A DNA stretch of 64,000 nucleotides from Gliomastix tumulicola (GCA_001599755.1 BCHX01000001.1:4526001-4590000); one strand, 5' to 3'; numbered from the stretch's first letter, positions 33,430-44,231 are shown. Notes: generated by a model from the letters alone, not told the origin. A program made the numbers and translations.

Positions 33430-34866
33430 ATGCCCCTGATTCAAAAGACATACAACGTCCTCTTCCTCGGCTCCGGCCAGAGCGCAAATGCCCTCGCCAA
33501 GGACTTCGCCCGCGCCGGCCAGCGCACCGCCATGATCGAGCGCTCGGCTCTCGGAGGAACATGCGTCAACGTCGGATGCACGCCCACCAAGACCATAATC
33601 GCCTCCGGGCGGGTGGCGTATCTCTCCCGCCGCGCTGCCGACTACGGGGTCAAGACGGGCCCCGTCGCGGTCGACATGGAGAAGGTCAGGGACCGCAAGC
33701 GCAAGATCGTGGAGCAGTGGAACAGCGGGAGCGTCAGCGGGCTGGAGAAGGCGGGCGTGGATGTCTTCATGGGCGAGGGCAGGTTTGTCGCGGAGAAGAA
33801 AGTCCAGGTGCAGCTGCACGGGGGCAACCAGGTTGAGTTGACGGCCGATACCGTCTTCATCAGCGCCGGCGAGAGGGCGGTCAAGCCGGATATCGAAGGG
33901 CTGGACGCGGTGGACAAGGACCGCGTTGTCGACTCTACCTCCATCATGGAGCTGGCTGTCGTCCCGAAGCATCTCGTCGTGCTGGGAGGAGGATACATTG
34001 GTCTGGAGTTTGGCCACCTGTTCCGACGGCTCGGCGCCGACGTGACAGTCATTCAACGTGCCAAGCAGCTCGTCCCCAAGGAGGATCCAGACGTTGCAGA
34101 CTGTCTGCGCAAAATCCTCGAGCAGGACGGCATGGCCATCAACCTCTCTGCCAACGTCAAGTCCATCGTCGAGACAGGAGACGCCGAGAAGCCCTTCGCC
34201 GTCAAGTTCCAGACATCAACTGGCAGCGAAGCGTCTGTGGCCGGCTCGCATCTCCTGCTGGCAGCTGGCCGCAGACCCAACACTGACCTGCTGGACGTGT
34301 CCAAGGCAGGCGTCAAGACCACACCCAAGGGCCACGTCATAGTCAACGACAAGCTCCGGACCAATGTTGATGGCATCTTCGCCCTCGGCGACATCCACGG
34401 CGGCCCTGCCTTCACCCACATATCCTACGACGACGCCCGTATCATCCGCACCAACCTCCTCCCCAGCACCCTCGAAGAGACCACGCCCAAGATGCCGACG
34501 ACCATCACATCCACCTCCCGCGTGCTGACGCCCTACGTCATGTACACCGACCCGCAGCTCGGCCACGTCGGCCTGCACGACCGGGACCTCGGCCACCGCC
34601 GGGTCAAGACGGCCGTCATGCCCATGGAGTACGTCGCCCGCGCGCTCGAGACGGCCGAGCCGCGCGGCATGATGAAGGCCACCGTGGACGCGGACACGGG
34701 CGAGATCCTGGGCTTCACGTGCCTCGGGCTCGAGGGCGGCGAGGTCATGTCCATCGTGCAGACGGCCATGATGGGGGGCTTGCGCTGGTGGGATCTGCAG
34801 GCGGCCGTGTACGCGCATCCGACGCTGGCCGAGAGTCTGAACAATCTCTGGGGGTATCTCAAGTAG
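33430..34866 (+). CDS. Class-I pyridine nucleotide-disulfide oxidoreductase (mercuric reductase-like flavoprotein)
   Basis: A single exon of 478 residues. The FAD-binding start reads VLFLGSGQSANALA, followed by the redox-active pair in GGTCVNVGCTPTK (Cys45, Cys50). The NAD(P)H site is VVLGGGYIGLEFGHLFRRLG, the second FAD motif is GIFALGDIHGGPAFTHISYDDARI, and the dimerisation domain ends with AHPTLAESLNNLWGYL, with the usual catalytic His. It resembles MerA and related bacterial FAD oxidoreductases but lacks both the N-terminal heavy-metal domain and the C-terminal Cys-Cys pair needed to bind Hg(II), so mercury reduction is unlikely. The true substrate is unknown. No introns and a bacterial-type architecture hint at acquisition from bacteria, which a tree would have to test. 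It converges with VMA22 with only 114 bp between stops. Confidence 0.9.
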   Translation: MPLIQKTYNVLFLGSGQSANALAKDFARAGQRTAMIERSALGGTCVNVGCTPTKTIIASGRVAYLSRRAADYGVKTGPVAVDMEKVRDRKRKIVEQWNSGSVSGLEKAGVDVFMGEGRFVAEKKVQVQLHGGNQVELTADTVFISAGERAVKPDIEGLDAVDKDRVVDSTSIMELAVVPKHLVVLGGGYIGLEFGHLFRRLGADVTVIQRAKQLVPKEDPDVADCLRKILEQDGMAINLSANVKSIVETGDAEKPFAVKFQTSTGSEASVAGSHLLLAAGRRPNTDLLDVSKAGVKTTPKGHVIVNDKLRTNVDGIFALGDIHGGPAFTHISYDDARIIRTNLLPSTLEETTPKMPTTITSTSRVLTPYVMYTDPQLGHVGLHDRDLGHRRVKTAVMPMEYVARALETAEPRGMMKATVDADTGEILGFTCLGLEGGEVMSIVQTAMMGGLRWWDLQAAVYAHPTLAESLNNLWGYLK

Positions 34867-34937
34867 TTCTTTCGCTCTCTGCATAGTAATGATATGATGT
34901 TTGCCGCCCTCGTTCGCTGTGCCTTGGGAGTAGTGGG

Positions 34938-34970
34938 ATGCATGCATGCACGCACGCATGCATGTGTGTG
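34938..34970. repeat. 33-nt alternating purine-pyrimidine tract
   Basis: Every step from 34938 to 34970 alternates purine and pyrimidine (ATGC, GCAC and GTGT units), the pattern that can adopt Z-DNA. It fills much of the 114-bp space between two convergent genes. Confidence 0.7.
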
Positions 34971-34980
34971 ACTACGATTA

Positions 34981-35652
34981 TTACGCCCCGACGGACGTAG
35001 GTGTAGCCGTCGCCGTGGCATTCTCCCCGTCAGCTGTCTCCGTCTCCCGGGCCCGTTTCTCCTTCCTGTCTGCCGCCTCCGCCTTGGCCCTCTTCTTCCG
35101 CGCGCGCCGCACCTCGATCTCGAGGTTGAACATCTCGGCGCTGACGGTGGCGATGCGCGGTATGACCTGCTCGACGGCCTCGATCGACTGCGTCTGGGCG
35201 TTGCGGAGGGGCATCGGGGCGAGGAGGCCGAACCAGCGGAGGGGGTCGTCGGTCTTGACCGCCGTGGGTTTCTTCTTCGTCTCTTCTTCTTCCTGCTTAT
35301 TCTCTTCGGATGCGGTCCGTTCGTCGTCGTCGTCGTCGCCGTCGGTATCTCGTTCTTCTTCTTCTTCCTTTTCCTCTACCCTCCTCGCCACCGTAAAACG
35401 CAACGCCCCCTGCCCATCCCCCTCCTTGTCATCACGGTCGACAGCGGTGACGCTCAGCAGCCGCGACGCCTGCATCCGCTCGTCGTACTGATCCCTCCCA
35501 TACCGCAGGCCCCTCTCGCCCGCAAAGTTGGCCCGCGCGATGCCGTGGAAGACGTCGGACTGGAGGGCGGACAGACGCGTCCGGAGGCGCGTGTACTCGT
35601 CGAGGAGGGAGAGGTAGCGCTCGAGGAGGTCGTCGACGTGGTCCTGATCCAT
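34981..35652 (-). CDS. VMA22: V-ATPase assembly factor Vma22 (CCDC115-like)
   Basis: A single exon of 223 residues. The N-terminal helix (VDDLLERYLSLLDEYTRLRTRLSALQSDVFHGIARANF) and the C-terminal block DPLRWFGLLAPMPLRNAQTQSIEAVEQVIPRIATVSAEMFNLEIEV are the two conserved parts of Vma22/CCDC115. Between them is a charged, low-complexity stretch (Glu/Asp runs) that varies among species. The family works in the ER with Vma12 and Vma21 to assemble the membrane sector of the vacuolar proton pump. The basic, Lys/Arg-rich tail is unusual but unstructured. The ATG at 35652 is the only one before the first conserved helix. Confidence 0.85.
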   Translation of the reverse strand: MDQDHVDDLLERYLSLLDEYTRLRTRLSALQSDVFHGIARANFAGERGLRYGRDQYDERMQASRLLSVTAVDRDDKEGDGQGALRFTVARRVEEKEEEEERDTDGDDDDDERTASEENKQEEEETKKKPTAVKTDDPLRWFGLLAPMPLRNAQTQSIEAVEQVIPRIATVSAEMFNLEIEVRRARKKRAKAEAADRKEKRARETETADGENATATATPTSVGA

Positions 35653-36338
35653 GGCTGAAATGGACGTCCTTTTATTCGAGAGTATTAAAGATTACGAAAA
35701 GATTTGAGGTTTTACAAAATGTGTTCTGTTGGTACAGGGAGGGAGAGAGTAGTAACCGTGACCGGTTGAGACGTGCGTTTGTTGCTGGTTGCCTGCTTGG
35801 TTGGTTGGTTGCTGACAGGGAATGAATGGATTTGAGTTTCCAGCCGACTGGCCTGAGGATTCGATCAGCTGCTGCGGATTCGGAGAAATTGGGACCGTGT
35901 TCATAACCCTGACCCTTGAATATTATGTCATCAAGCCAGACCCTGGCTCTTCCTCATGGCAATTTCAGATGCAGACTTCAGATTCGGTTCAGACTTCTTT
36001 CTACACGTCTATGGTCTCGTGCTCCCTTGCCTCATCTCGTTGTGTTTCTGTCAGTCCCATCAACGATCGCGATTGTGTCGGAAGTCCCTTGGCCAAGATG
36101 AGGTCAGATCATATTCGGTTCCGCCCAGGAATTGGTGGCGTCGGATCCGTGTTGTTTCGGTCTTGTGGTTCTGCAATGTAACCACACCACCAACACCGTC
36201 ACCAGCGGAACTGCTGCGCGTTTCAAGTGTTTCATGCATCCAAGGATGATCAAGTAATGGTTGTCCCCCCATCTACGAAGCTTGGCTATCCCACAGGAAA
36301 TTCAGGGCGTCACGTCAAGCACAGCAACGGCACAAGAA

Positions 36339-36369
<31 letters not shown>

Positions 36370-36449
36370 ACCGTGATTGATCCGACGATGCATTCATTTA
36401 CTCATCTACTACTGCTAGTGAGGCTTGCTCGCCACCCACGTCACTTCAC
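35653..36449. other. Spacer between VMA22 and lysozyme gene
   Basis: It contains the VMA22 promoter (left) and the lysozyme 3' end (right). A 119-codon frame at 35822-36181 has no recognisable features and was not called. A perfect (CAGGCA)5 repeat lies at 36340-36369. Confidence 0.45.
36340..36369. repeat. (CAGGCA)5 hexanucleotide repeat
   Basis: Five exact copies of CAGGCA in tandem, 80 bp beyond the stop codon of the lysozyme gene. Confidence 0.8.
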
Positions 36450-37081
36450 TTAAGAGCAGGCAGGCAGGGCAGGCGTGCTCGTGGCCGTCCGGCACAGCGC
36501 GACCTCGGCGGCGCGGCGGCGCACGAGGCCGGGCAGCTCGACGCCGCCGCCGTACTTCCACTTGGGCAGCTCCTCGGCGCAGACGGTGTTGGGGCTGCCG
36601 CCCGAGTTGAGGCGGCTGACGAGCGTCGACGAGGCGGCGTTGCCGCAGCCGACGTTGAAGGCCCAGCTGACGAGGGCGCCGTACTGGTTGGCGTTGAGGA
36701 CGACGCTCGAGGCCGTCTGGCGCGTGATGCAGTTCTGCGCCACGGCGAGGTCGCTCTGCAGGAGCCGGCGGCCGTCGGCCTCGGAGAGGGGGATGGGGTA
36801 GGGCACGTCCGAGCACGAGCTGTCGGAGCAGAGGTGGCCGTAGCCGACGGTGGGCAGGCCGACGGGGTCGAGGTCTGGGGGGTGAGTCAGCAGGATGTTC
36901 ACGGAGAGAGAGAGACACACACAGACACGGGAAAGAGGGACGTACAGATGTCAGGGCGGAAACCCTCAAACTCGGCAACGAGGGAGACGGTCGCCGCGTT
37001 GGCAGGGGGGCCGACGCACTGCGCCGAGACGGCGGCAGCGCCCATGAGGCCGGCGATGAGAGACTTGAGCGTGAGACCCAT
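36450..37081 (-). CDS. Secreted GH24 lysozyme (phage-type muramidase)
   Basis: The two exons on the minus strand are 36946-37081 and 36450-36874, encoding 186 residues. Residues 1-20 are a signal peptide (MGLTLKSLIAGLMGAAAVSA). The mature part has the T4-type active site: catalytic Glu39 in AEFEGF, then YLDPVGLPTVGYGH, with an intron inside the Tyr codon between them. Further GH24 marks are SEADGRRLLQSDL, NQYGALVSWAFNVGCG and SSTLVSRLN. Several cysteines suggest disulfides in the secreted enzyme. It would cleave the N-acetylmuramic acid linkage of bacterial peptidoglycan, so it probably serves against bacteria or for feeding on them. The family is mainly known from phages and bacteria. A TATA box lies 96 bp upstream. 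Confidence 0.92.
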
Positions 37082-38316
37082 TGTGACGGAGTGTTGTTGT
37101 TGTTGTCCTTGAAGCAGGATGTGATGTGTGAGCTCGAGGGGATCAGATCAAGGGACTCAACGACGGGTCGTCGACCTTATATACCTGCGAGCCCGGGCAG
37201 CAGACGGGATCAGCAGCTCGCCACGGAGCCTTCCGGTTGTGATCGTCCATGCTCTTCCTCTGTATATCTCCCACTCTCCTGCATGCGAGCGCGCGAGAGT
37301 CCGAGTGTACGTCACCCTCCCCCCCTTTGGCAGCCCCCCAAGCTCCCTCTCCCAGCGGAAGCAAAGCCAAGTCCCGCCACATCGCAAGCCCCTGATGCGA
37401 TGAGGCCCATTTCTGTACTGCTCTCTTCGGTATGCGCTGCGAGGCCCTCTCCCCCCGTAGCCACATGGAGGCAGAGAGGGGGGGGGCCTTCTCCTCCATC
37501 AGCCAGCCCATGGAACCCTTTCCCAAAAAAAGCACGCTCCAATTCCGCCCTAGCTCTCCTTTGCCGATCGTCCAACCTTGATGAGTGGTGCGTTGAAGGC
37601 CCCTTAAACTCAAAGCGGAAGGCGGGAAGGCTGCAGCGTGTCGATCACCAGTTCCCAGTCGGGAATGAGAAAACATGGGCCTTTCTTCACGTCTCTCCCA
37701 GCTTTGCCACTTGAAACGAGACCAACGATGGGGAAAATGTCATGCTCTTACCCACGGGGCGAATCTTTCGGACCGGAGCTTAGGAGGAAAAGACGCCGGC
37801 TTATCGCATCTCGTGGCTCGATGAACGTGGCCCGCGAGGACGAATCTAAGTGGAGGGGGCTAAGCATTGCTGCAGACATACCATACATAATCAGTCCGTG
37901 ATGTACGTAGGCGACGGCAGCCCAATGAAGCCATCCCGTGCAAACTGCCGGTGGGTTGCCTCTTGGCTCACGGCATTGTGCTTCGACAAGCCTTGAGTCA
38001 CCTTCCTCTCTGCGAGTGGTGGCTAGAAGTGAGGAGCCCCCCCCCCCCCCTTCGAGATTCCAAGTCCCCGTGCGACCTCGAGAATACGATGATACGACGT
38101 GCATCTGCCTATGCCTCTTCTCATTCACCTCCTTACTTAAAATTCATGGACGAAGTGTCGAACCGGTCCAGCTGCGCCGATGTGCCTAGGATCTCGAGGT
38201 AAGCGAGGAAGAATGCCACCAGCAGGTGGTGTCTCATATACACAGTCTTCTCTTTGTCTATCTACTTATCTGTCTAAGCACCCTTCCATCACTTAAGTGG
38301 CACTAACTCCTCCAAG
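37082..38316. other. Spacer between lysozyme and MFS genes
   Basis: Contains the lysozyme promoter and the 3' end of the MFS gene. A run of about 14 C lies at 38037-38050. Open frames here (for example 37091-37714 on the plus strand) are rich in Ser and Arg and carry no recognisable domain. No gene is called. Confidence 0.45.
37177..37183 (-). promoter_or_regulatory. TATA box of the lysozyme gene
   Basis: Read on the minus strand it is TATATAA (within GGTATATAAGG), 96 bp upstream of the lysozyme ATG at 37081. Confidence 0.55.
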
Positions 38317-40053
38317 TCACGACGCTTCTCGTCTCCAGAACTTGAGAGCGACAGGGCGACCAACCCAGAAAAACTGCGTTACGGCAGTGAAGACTGTGAT
38401 CAGACCCAGCACCCAGCATACGGTCGGCCATCCAGCCGAGTTTCGGATCAGACCTCCGACTAGCGGTCCGACCAACGCGCCTCCCGAGAAGGCCATGTTG
38501 TAGAGGCCGTACGCCTGTGCATATGGCGCCACCGACATGGCTTCATTGTTGCTGCCGTCCTCCGTCACCGACCATGTGATCTCGGCCATCAGCGGACCGA
38601 AAACCAGGGCAATGGCAATGCCCACCCCGACGAGCAGGCCGCACAGCATCACCTTGTCCTCTATACTATTCTCCGCCACAAACCGCAAGCAGACAAGGAA
38701 TGGTGTTGCGAAGAGGAAGCCTCCCGTTGCCAGCCACTTAGGCCCGTAACGGTCTCCCAGAGCGCCAATCAGCGGTCCAAGAAGGGAGGGGAGGACGATG
38801 GGCAGGAAGACAAGACCTGCACCAATAGAATCCCAGTGGAATGTGGACTCGACAAGGAGAGGAAGGGTACTGTCAAACGAGGTCTGGATGACGGAGTGAA
38901 CGAATGTGCCCCAGAGAGCAGCAAGCAAGCGTGGTTTGCTCAGAAGTTGAATGAAGGGCTTGATGGCTGCAACAAGCCCTGATGGGCTCTGGGCTGTTGC
39001 ATCAGTCTCAGGAGACGTATCAGCAGTGGTAGTACCTGTACTCGGCACGATGGCGCCTTTTTCCATGATATCGGGGCTGTCCTCTGCAGCGATGGGACCG
39101 ACATCGTATTGAACATCCGGGCCATCCTGCTTCGGCACAGGTTGAGCAGCGTCAGCCACACTGGCCGGTGACTCATCTGCAGAGTCTGGCAACCACTTCT
39201 TTGCCTCCTTCACTTCAATGATTGACAATCGCAGGACGATGTCAACCGTCAGCAGGCCAAAGCACATGGCAAAGACAGAGTAATACCCTCCTCTGCCGTA
39301 TACCACGCCACCAAGAAGCGGCGCAATGAGGATGCCTATGCTCGTGGCCATTCCAATCCACCCCATAGCTTTGCCTATATGCGCTGCGTCGACAGTGTCG
39401 ACAACGAGCGCCAGGCCAACAGTCCAGGTAAGAGCAGCAGACAGGCCCTGAAGAACACGGCCTGCGAGGAGCATCGCGATGTTGGTGGCAACGCACAGGA
39501 AGACGGTCGATCCGGTAAGAAGAATGAGACCGAAGAGCATGGGGATTTTGCGGTTGCGAATGCGGTCGGCGAGGTATCCCCAGCAGGCTTTCATCCAGTC
39601 TTCGTGTCAGCCGTGTTCTCGCCAGAGAAGCAGTAGTATAAATGAGAGGGGGAGAGGGTCTCGTACGTGATGATGCGAGAAGGGCAGCACCGTAAACGGC
39701 TAGGGAGATTGACACCCAATACTGCACTGCAGATATGTCAGCCAAAGGTCTTCTGGGAGCAACCGGCCATCCATGGGTAACCAACCATCATCTTGGTCGA
39801 CATCGGCCCGGTCCGTGAGTGAGAAGGGCAAGACGGGCACAATGACCGCGTAAAGAAAGACATCCTATGAAAAACCACTGTCAGACACGCACTCGGCGAG
39901 TTTCCATTTCTCCGGTGCACATATAACTGGAGGCATGGGTCATACAGTGAGGACCGCAAATGCGGCCGTGGTCACGATCAGGCCGGCCGAGGACCGGAGC
40001 TTGAGGAAGACCGGCGGCCGGTTACTCCGCAAAAGCGCCGTGATTCTTGCCAT
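38317..40053 (-). CDS. Major facilitator superfamily transporter (DHA1/vesicular amine transporter-like)
   Basis: The four exons on the minus strand are 39946-40053, 39786-39864, 39667-39726 and 38317-39587, encoding 505 residues. The chain shows twelve hydrophobic helices in two halves joined by a long, charged cytosolic loop (about residues 225-310). Helix 1 (SAGLIVTTAAFAVLTDVFLYAVIVPVLPF) is split by intron 1. The MFS signature between helices 2 and 3 reads S-P-C-W-G-Y-L-A-D-R-I-R-N-R-K and is created by splicing at intron 3, which ends in AAG. GRVLQGLSAALTWTVGLALVVDT in helix 4/5 is typical of drug:proton antiporters. The closest type is the fungal vesicular-monoamine-transporter-like group. 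The substrate cannot be read from the sequence; there is no biosynthetic cluster around it. Confidence 0.9.
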
Positions 40054-43025
40054 TGTCTTCCTGTTGCCGTCCTCCAGCTCGTACAGACAGCCAAATAGGA
40101 TAGAAAGCCGAACCAACGATCAATTGCGTTGAGCGAGGAGAGCAATTGCAGCATTTTCTTCTTATATTCTCATCGTGGGTGGAGTTGAGCCGACCCGCGG
40201 GCCCCGAATCGGTGGGCCGGCTATTGGAGATTGAGGATTGAGGATCAAGTTGGAGATGAGAAGCTGTGTAGCTGGTCTTGGTCTTCTATTTCACCGCTCA
40301 TACAACGTCGGGTCGTGCTTCTCTCAGGATGCAGCCTTGTGCAGAAAAGTCATGGCAAGCTCCCCGAAATGCGGGGGAGATGTCCTCCGTAAGGCCATGT
40401 GCCTGCAGACTGCACTGCACTGCAAGCTGCACTCTGCAAGCAAGTCATGCTTGGCAGAGGGCGCTGTTGATCGCCGTGATCGACGCTATGCACACAGACG
40501 CTTGGTCCCAGATCAGATCCCCTTCATTTGTGATATATGGTTATCAAGATTCATATTCGGTCGATCTGGAGAGTTAACTCCTTGCGCGCGCAAATGGCAA
40601 GGTCCGCCCAGTCGTCAACCATGTGCAACTGATTTCTCCGTGCGTTTCCTGCCGCCGAGCACAGACAGTCTCCCCGAGCGAGGAGACCATAGGCAGGGTG
40701 ATCGGGTGTCTAATTTGCGTTCCATGACATGACGTGACGTGACATGACAGGGCGCATTCGCACGCCACGTAGGATGAAAGAAGACGGGCAGCGACTTTTC
40801 GTGTGACAGGCCGCTAGGCAGTGCTCGTTCAGACGGGGCCAGGAGTCGACGACATCATATCAGCTCAACTCCGAGGTGACGTGGCAATCGGATGAGGCCT
40901 GAGGAACGCCCAAGCGGCCGGCTGCAGACTCTACGAATGGCGGTCAGTCGGAAACACCCCCAGGATGGTAAGGCACGCCGGCATGTACGCATGGAGATGT
41001 ATTCCTTTTGTGCAGTCGAGTTACACGACCTATAATGCCCATATTATTAGAAGGGTCAGGCACCATCGACCCTGGGCGCAGGAACCACGTGGAGTGTGCG
41101 AAGCGTTGGGTACGCTGTCCTGCACGGGGTGCATGTTAATATACGGACCGGCCTCGTCCTTGACGGCCCAAGCATGTCCGGCGAGAACAGCGTATGTACA
41201 TCTCGCCAAGGCCTGCGGGACGAAGCACTTTGGCACTCCACGAGTGCTGGTGGTGGAACACCTGCATCAGGGCCACAGGTCCATGGGACTTCGTGCTGTC
41301 ACATCAGGCGGTGATTTGCGCCGAGTTGCAATGCCGGGACGGCGCCTGCATACCCGTCAAGGCATCTACCCGTCTGGTGTCTCCATGAAACGACAGCTTG
41401 GTCGGATGGTGTGAATGCTCCGCGTGCACAAAAGGCATTGGGTGACTGGAGAAGAATTAGGAAGAGGAGAAGGGATCAGAAGCTGGTTAGAGGTGATTGA
41501 TTGGTGTACCTCGCTTGGTTCTCCTCATTGTGGGCAGTCACATCTCTGGAGGCTCTTTCCTTGGATGAAGCGATAGATCAATCAGGCAGGAACCTCTGTT
41601 GGTCCCTTTCCCCATTACGTACTTCCTGTCCACCTTATCACTTCCAATCACTTCCAATCACCTTATCGGCACCAGAGACCTTCCTGTGCGTTTCACAAGC
41701 CAAGCCCAGGAGTGCCATCTGTGCTACATATCATGGCCCTAAGGTAGCTCTCGTCATGAGTGCTACAAGTGCTACAGACCCAAGACCGCCAGACCACAGT
41801 CGCCGGCGAGCCAATCCACTGCCGAAGGGACCGGAGTCAGAGGCGGGCGGTTGCGAGGAGCATGAAAAACGAAGATTCGAGACTTCACCCCAAGAGCACG
41901 AGTAATGTTCTCCACAGGCCCTCCGGAACCCACAATAAAAAACCCGGCAGCCAATCCGGCGAGGCGAATCCACAGGTCTGTGTGAGGAAAACGGTGTTAC
42001 CACGAGATGCAGGAGCTCGGAGAAGACGAGACGAAGAGGTGAGTGAGAGGTCTCAGAGGTGATCTCCAGGCTGTGGGAGTACAAGGATGGCAGGGGCTCC
42101 GCGCAACCGGGCGTATGTGATAGGCAGATTACGAAGCGCGGTGCAGCAGACTGGGTATCAGGATGCCCACTCCTAGGACTGAGGCACTCCAGGCAGAGAC
42201 CCTCAGGAGGTTACATGGAAACCGCCAACGCTGCTGTGATGGCCTGCAGCTACCCTTGATGCAGCCAGGCAATAATGCACCAACCAGCCAATAGGTATCG
42301 CTGGGTGATGGATGGCTGGATTCGGGTTGGACTGGACTGAGCCCAGCACAGTGAACGGCTACTCGCAGTCGCTGGTGCAGGATGCCGTGATTAGCGCTAC
42401 TACACGCAGGCCGCCGGTGGTGTCCATCATTCGTTCCTTTTGCCTTGCTGGCCGCCAGCATTTATACTAAGGTAGCTGGCGCCCAATTCAAGTTCCTGTC
42501 CAGCAGTCGCCCACTCGGTTCCCTAGGTACCTACGGTCGTTTCCTCCTCCTTCTCCTCCTCCTCCTCTTTCTCTCGATTTTCCTCCTTCCATTCATCACT
42601 GATTGACCTACTATCAGTACCTTAGTGCCACCCGTCCAATTACAGAAAATTCACACACCCCCGTCGCTTAAAGCTCAACGTGAAGCAGGCGCTTCTCGAC
42701 CCTGGGGCGCTGATTGGATTAGCGGCTGCCCACTAACAACTCCCGCTGGCTTCGCTGGTGCAGGGAATCAGCACAGTGGTTCACCTCATTTTACCACCTG
42801 CACCCTCACCCTACCCTAGTCCCCTTTAGCCTCACCTCAGGCATTGTCGCAAGCCCGTCTCCCTCTGACGATAAGGCAAAATTCCCCTTCCTTCCTCTCC
42901 ACCGCATCCCATCCGTCTTCGCCTCCATCGACCCGGCTGCTGCTTTGCTCGACGCTTCTACATCCTCCATCCACCGTCCTCCTCGAGCTTGCGTCCCACG
43001 GAGCTGCTGAACCCCCGACGCTACA
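40054..43025. other. Long spacer between MFS and CDC42 genes
   Basis: No gene is supported in nearly 3 kb. The left few hundred bases are the MFS promoter. Open frames at 40238-40732, 40965-41414 and 41501-41905 (134-164 codons) show no domain or coding-like composition. A tandem TTCCAATCAC(C) doublet lies at about 41643-41661. The right 500 bp are the CDC42 promoter, with pyrimidine-rich tracts (about 42540-42600) and an inverted CCAAT box (ATTGG) at about 42714. I see no transposon ends. Confidence 0.5.
40725..40749. repeat. Five tandem TGACR pentamers
   Basis: The units read TGACA, TGACG, TGACG, TGACA, TGACA without interruption. The two central ones hold TGACG, the half-site of CRE/ATF-type bZIP factors. 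It lies about 670 bp upstream of the MFS start codon. Confidence 0.6.
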
Positions 43026-44231
43026 ATGGCCGTTGTCGCAACAATCAAGTACGGTTGACCCTGTCCATCCTCCTGCCCATCCAATCCGAAACACCCCTCC
43101 CTCTCTTTGCTCGCCCGGGCGCCGCATCACCGGCCGGCGAGCACCCAGCGACGCAGAGCCTTATCGCCCATTGCCATCGAAAGCTGCGAGAGGAGGCATC
43201 CATGGCCAACTGCTCGCCATCGGTGCCCGTCCGAGCTCTCGTTGCCATTCTCTCTGCTCCACCCGTGCGCGCTGCTGCTGCAGCAGCAGCATCTGGGCCG
43301 CCGTCTTGTTGATTCCTCCTGGCTAACGCTCTGCTTCCACCTGCAGGTGTGTCGTCGTCGGTGACGGTGCTGTCGGCAAGACATGTCTCCTCATCAGCTA
43401 CACGACCAACAAATTCCCCTCGGAATACGTCCCGACCGTCTTCGATAACTATGCCGTTACTGTCATGTACGTCCTGCCTACCTCATCCCCCAGATGGACC
43501 CCCGGCGTCCTCTCCTCGCCCGTCACCGCCGTGAAATAATTTTCCACCGCTCTTCTCTACCACCCCGATAATGGATCACGGAGGTGTCCAGGATCTTGAT
43601 ACGGTCCATGCTGCACGCACCCGCTTCCTGTCTGGACGGCGTGGGCCGTATACACAATCAATCAAGACGTTTGAAGCATTCATGGGCTTGGCGCTGACGC
43701 ATCATACCCATCACGATAGGATCGGCGACGAGCCCTACACACTCGGACTCTTCGATACGGCCGGTCAGGAAGATTACGACAGGCTGCGTCCCCTCTCATA
43801 CCCCCAGACCGACGTCTTCCTCGTCTGCTTCAGCGTCACATCGCCCGCCTCGTTCGAGAACGTCCGCGAGAAGTGGTTCCCCGAGGTCCACCACCACTGC
43901 CCCGGTGTCCCCTGCCTCATTGTCGGTACCCAGGTCGATCTGAGGGACGATAACAGCGTCAGGGAGAAGCTTGCTAAGCAGAAGATGGCTCCCGTGAGGA
44001 GGGAGGACGGCGAGCGCATGGCCAAGGAGCTCGGCGCTGTCAAATACGTCGAGTGCAGTGCCTTGACGCAGTACAAGCTCAAGGATGTGTTTGACGAGGT
44101 ACGACCCCATATGCCACACAATGGAGCTGTCAACGCATCATTCCGTACTAACTGTTTGGTTCCAGGCTATCGTCGCCGCCCTAGAGCCCCCCGCGCCCAA
44201 GAAGAAGTCGCGCAAGTGTCATATCCTCTAA
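43026..44231 (+). CDS. CDC42: Rho-family GTPase Cdc42
   Basis: The four exons are 43026-43048, 43347-43466, 43720-44098 and 44166-44231, encoding 195 residues. It is the polarity switch controlling hyphal tip growth, septation and actin organisation. All parts are intact: P-loop GDGAVGKT (residues 13-20), switch I YVPTVFDNYAVTVM, switch II DTAGQEDYDRLRPLSYPQTD, the Rho insert with NSVREKLAKQKM, guanine-binding GTQVDLRDD and SALTQYKLKDVFDE, and the tail PPAPKKKSRKCHIL. The tail's CaaX box ends in Leu, which favours geranylgeranylation, and the preceding basic run aids membrane binding. The N-terminus (MAVVATIK) is a few residues longer than usual. Introns 1 and 2 are long for this window (298 and 253 nt). 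Confidence 0.97.

Noticed and set aside
36415..36978. 187-codon minus-strand frame overlapping the lysozyme gene
   Set aside because: Out of frame with the GH24 domain and made almost only of Arg, Pro and Ala.
42059..42819. Two short frames both reading ADW(V/I)SGCPL, 570 bp apart
   Set aside because: The matching part is only nine residues and the flanking DNA is not similar, so a diverged duplication is not supported.
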